NCBI RefSeq assembly: GCF_900113115.1 | Contig: NZ_FOOF01000008.1 | Location: 186,001-250,000, forward strand | Source of the DNA: Duganella sp. CF458 | Lineage (GTDB): Bacteria; Pseudomonadota; Gammaproteobacteria; Burkholderiales; Burkholderiaceae_D | Direction: 5' to 3' | Length of the DNA stretch: 64,000 nucleotides | Shown here: piece by piece, positions 63,651-64,000 of the stretch | How positions within the stretch are numbered: the stretch's first letter is position 1 | How the letters are laid out: every line of letters begins with the position of its first letter | Translations under genes and position numbers: made by a program | Notes under the pieces: generated by a model | What the model was told of the DNA's origin: nothing | What the model saw: the letters and a program-made list of their open reading frames with translations, nothing else | The model's database searches: none

Positions 63651-64000
63651 GCGGCCAGGTCTACCCGTGGCAGCAAGGCGCCTGGCAACAGCTGCAGCAG
63701 CTGCGCCAGCGCATGCCGCATGCCATCCTGTTCCATGGCGCGCATGGCACCGGCAAGGCCGACTTCATCGAACAGTTTGCCCAGGCGCTGCTGTGTGAAA
63801 ACGCGCGCCCGGACGGCCATGCCTGCGGCGCATGCCCAAGCTGCGGCTGGTTCCAGCAACACAGCCACCCGGACTACCGCCGCGTGCGGCCGGAGATGTT
63901 CGAAGATGAGCCGGCGGAAGGCGAGGAGGGCGAAGATAAGAAGGCCGCCAAGAAAGCGCCTTCCAAAGAGATCAAGATCGAGCAGATCCGCGCCCTGGCC
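63647..64000 (+). CDS. holB: DNA polymerase III subunit delta' (5' part)
   Basis: Open to the window end. The TTG at 63647 overlaps the tmk stop (TTGA). 118 codons are present: [15 protein letters not shown], the P-loop-like [22 protein letters not shown], and a zinc module with Cys residues in [14 protein letters not shown], then HPDYRRV. An acidic, Lys/Ala-rich insert ([13 protein letters not shown]) precedes [10 protein letters not shown]. Clamp-loader component. Confidence 0.92.
   Translation, partial: MSGQVYPWQQGAWQQLQQLRQRMPHAILFHGAHGTGKADFIEQFAQALLCENARPDGHACGACPSCGWFQQHSHPDYRRVRPEMFEDEPAEGEEGEDKKAAKKAPSKEIKIEQIRALA

Overview
The window reads as chromosomal DNA of a G+C-rich betaproteobacterium, most likely of the Oxalobacteraceae (Massilia, Duganella or Janthinobacterium type). 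This is inferred from coding style, from housekeeping genes (msbA, queED-tadA, nadA-nadC, ygfZ-mltG-tmk-holB), from the mainly betaproteobacterial DUF4936 family, and from a phcBSRQ-type quorum-sensing operon. I saw no rRNA, tRNA, CRISPR array, transposase or integrase.

Layout. 1-8 kb: the first codons of a divergent gene, msbA, and an alternative heme-copper oxidase module (two c-type cytochromes, a subunit II with a fused cytochrome c, and a fused subunit I+III), then a DUF481 outer-membrane protein, an Lrp regulator and an IlvM-like ACT protein. 8-14 kb (minus strand): TonB-dependent receptor, beta-propeller phytase and NCS2 purine permease, with PhoB-box-like sites upstream of the receptor. 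14-20 kb: degenerate GGDEF protein, AraC regulator, heme-oxygenase-like protein, LysR regulator and a Cache-PAS-GGDEF cyclase. 20-27 kb: a glycosyltransferase and four translationally coupled genes matching phcB, phcS, phcR and phcQ. 27-33 kb: a large hybrid histidine kinase and two diguanylate cyclases. 33-38 kb: queE-queD-tadA, a hydrolase, LD-carboxypeptidase and an FAD oxidoreductase.

38.2-46.8 kb is an accessory type VI secretion (T6SS) effector island, visibly less G+C-rich in its middle. It holds a frameshifted vgrG, a DUF4123 adaptor, the scar of a collapsed duplicate module, two near-identical Tat-type lipoproteins (probable immunity proteins), a Tle1/DUF2235 lipase carrying about fourteen 11-residue repeats at its C-terminus, a PAAR tip, and a membrane-anchored ketosynthase-like protein without a recognisable catalytic Cys. 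A terminator closes it. 46.9-64 kb: ybiT, nadA, nadC, a hypothetical gene, an MHS-family transporter, a fatty-acid/acyl-CoA catabolic operon (thiolase, acyl-CoA dehydrogenase, Dabb protein, two SDRs, a zinc-free MDR reductase), a GNAT gene, NRDE and DUF4936 genes, ygfZ, mltG, tmk and the 5' part of holB.

The most notable parts are the T6SS island, the phc-type signalling operon next to several c-di-GMP enzymes, the oxidase that has lost the K-channel lysine, and the phytate-uptake operon with Pho-box-like sites. All calls come from reading sequence and remembered family motifs; no search was run.
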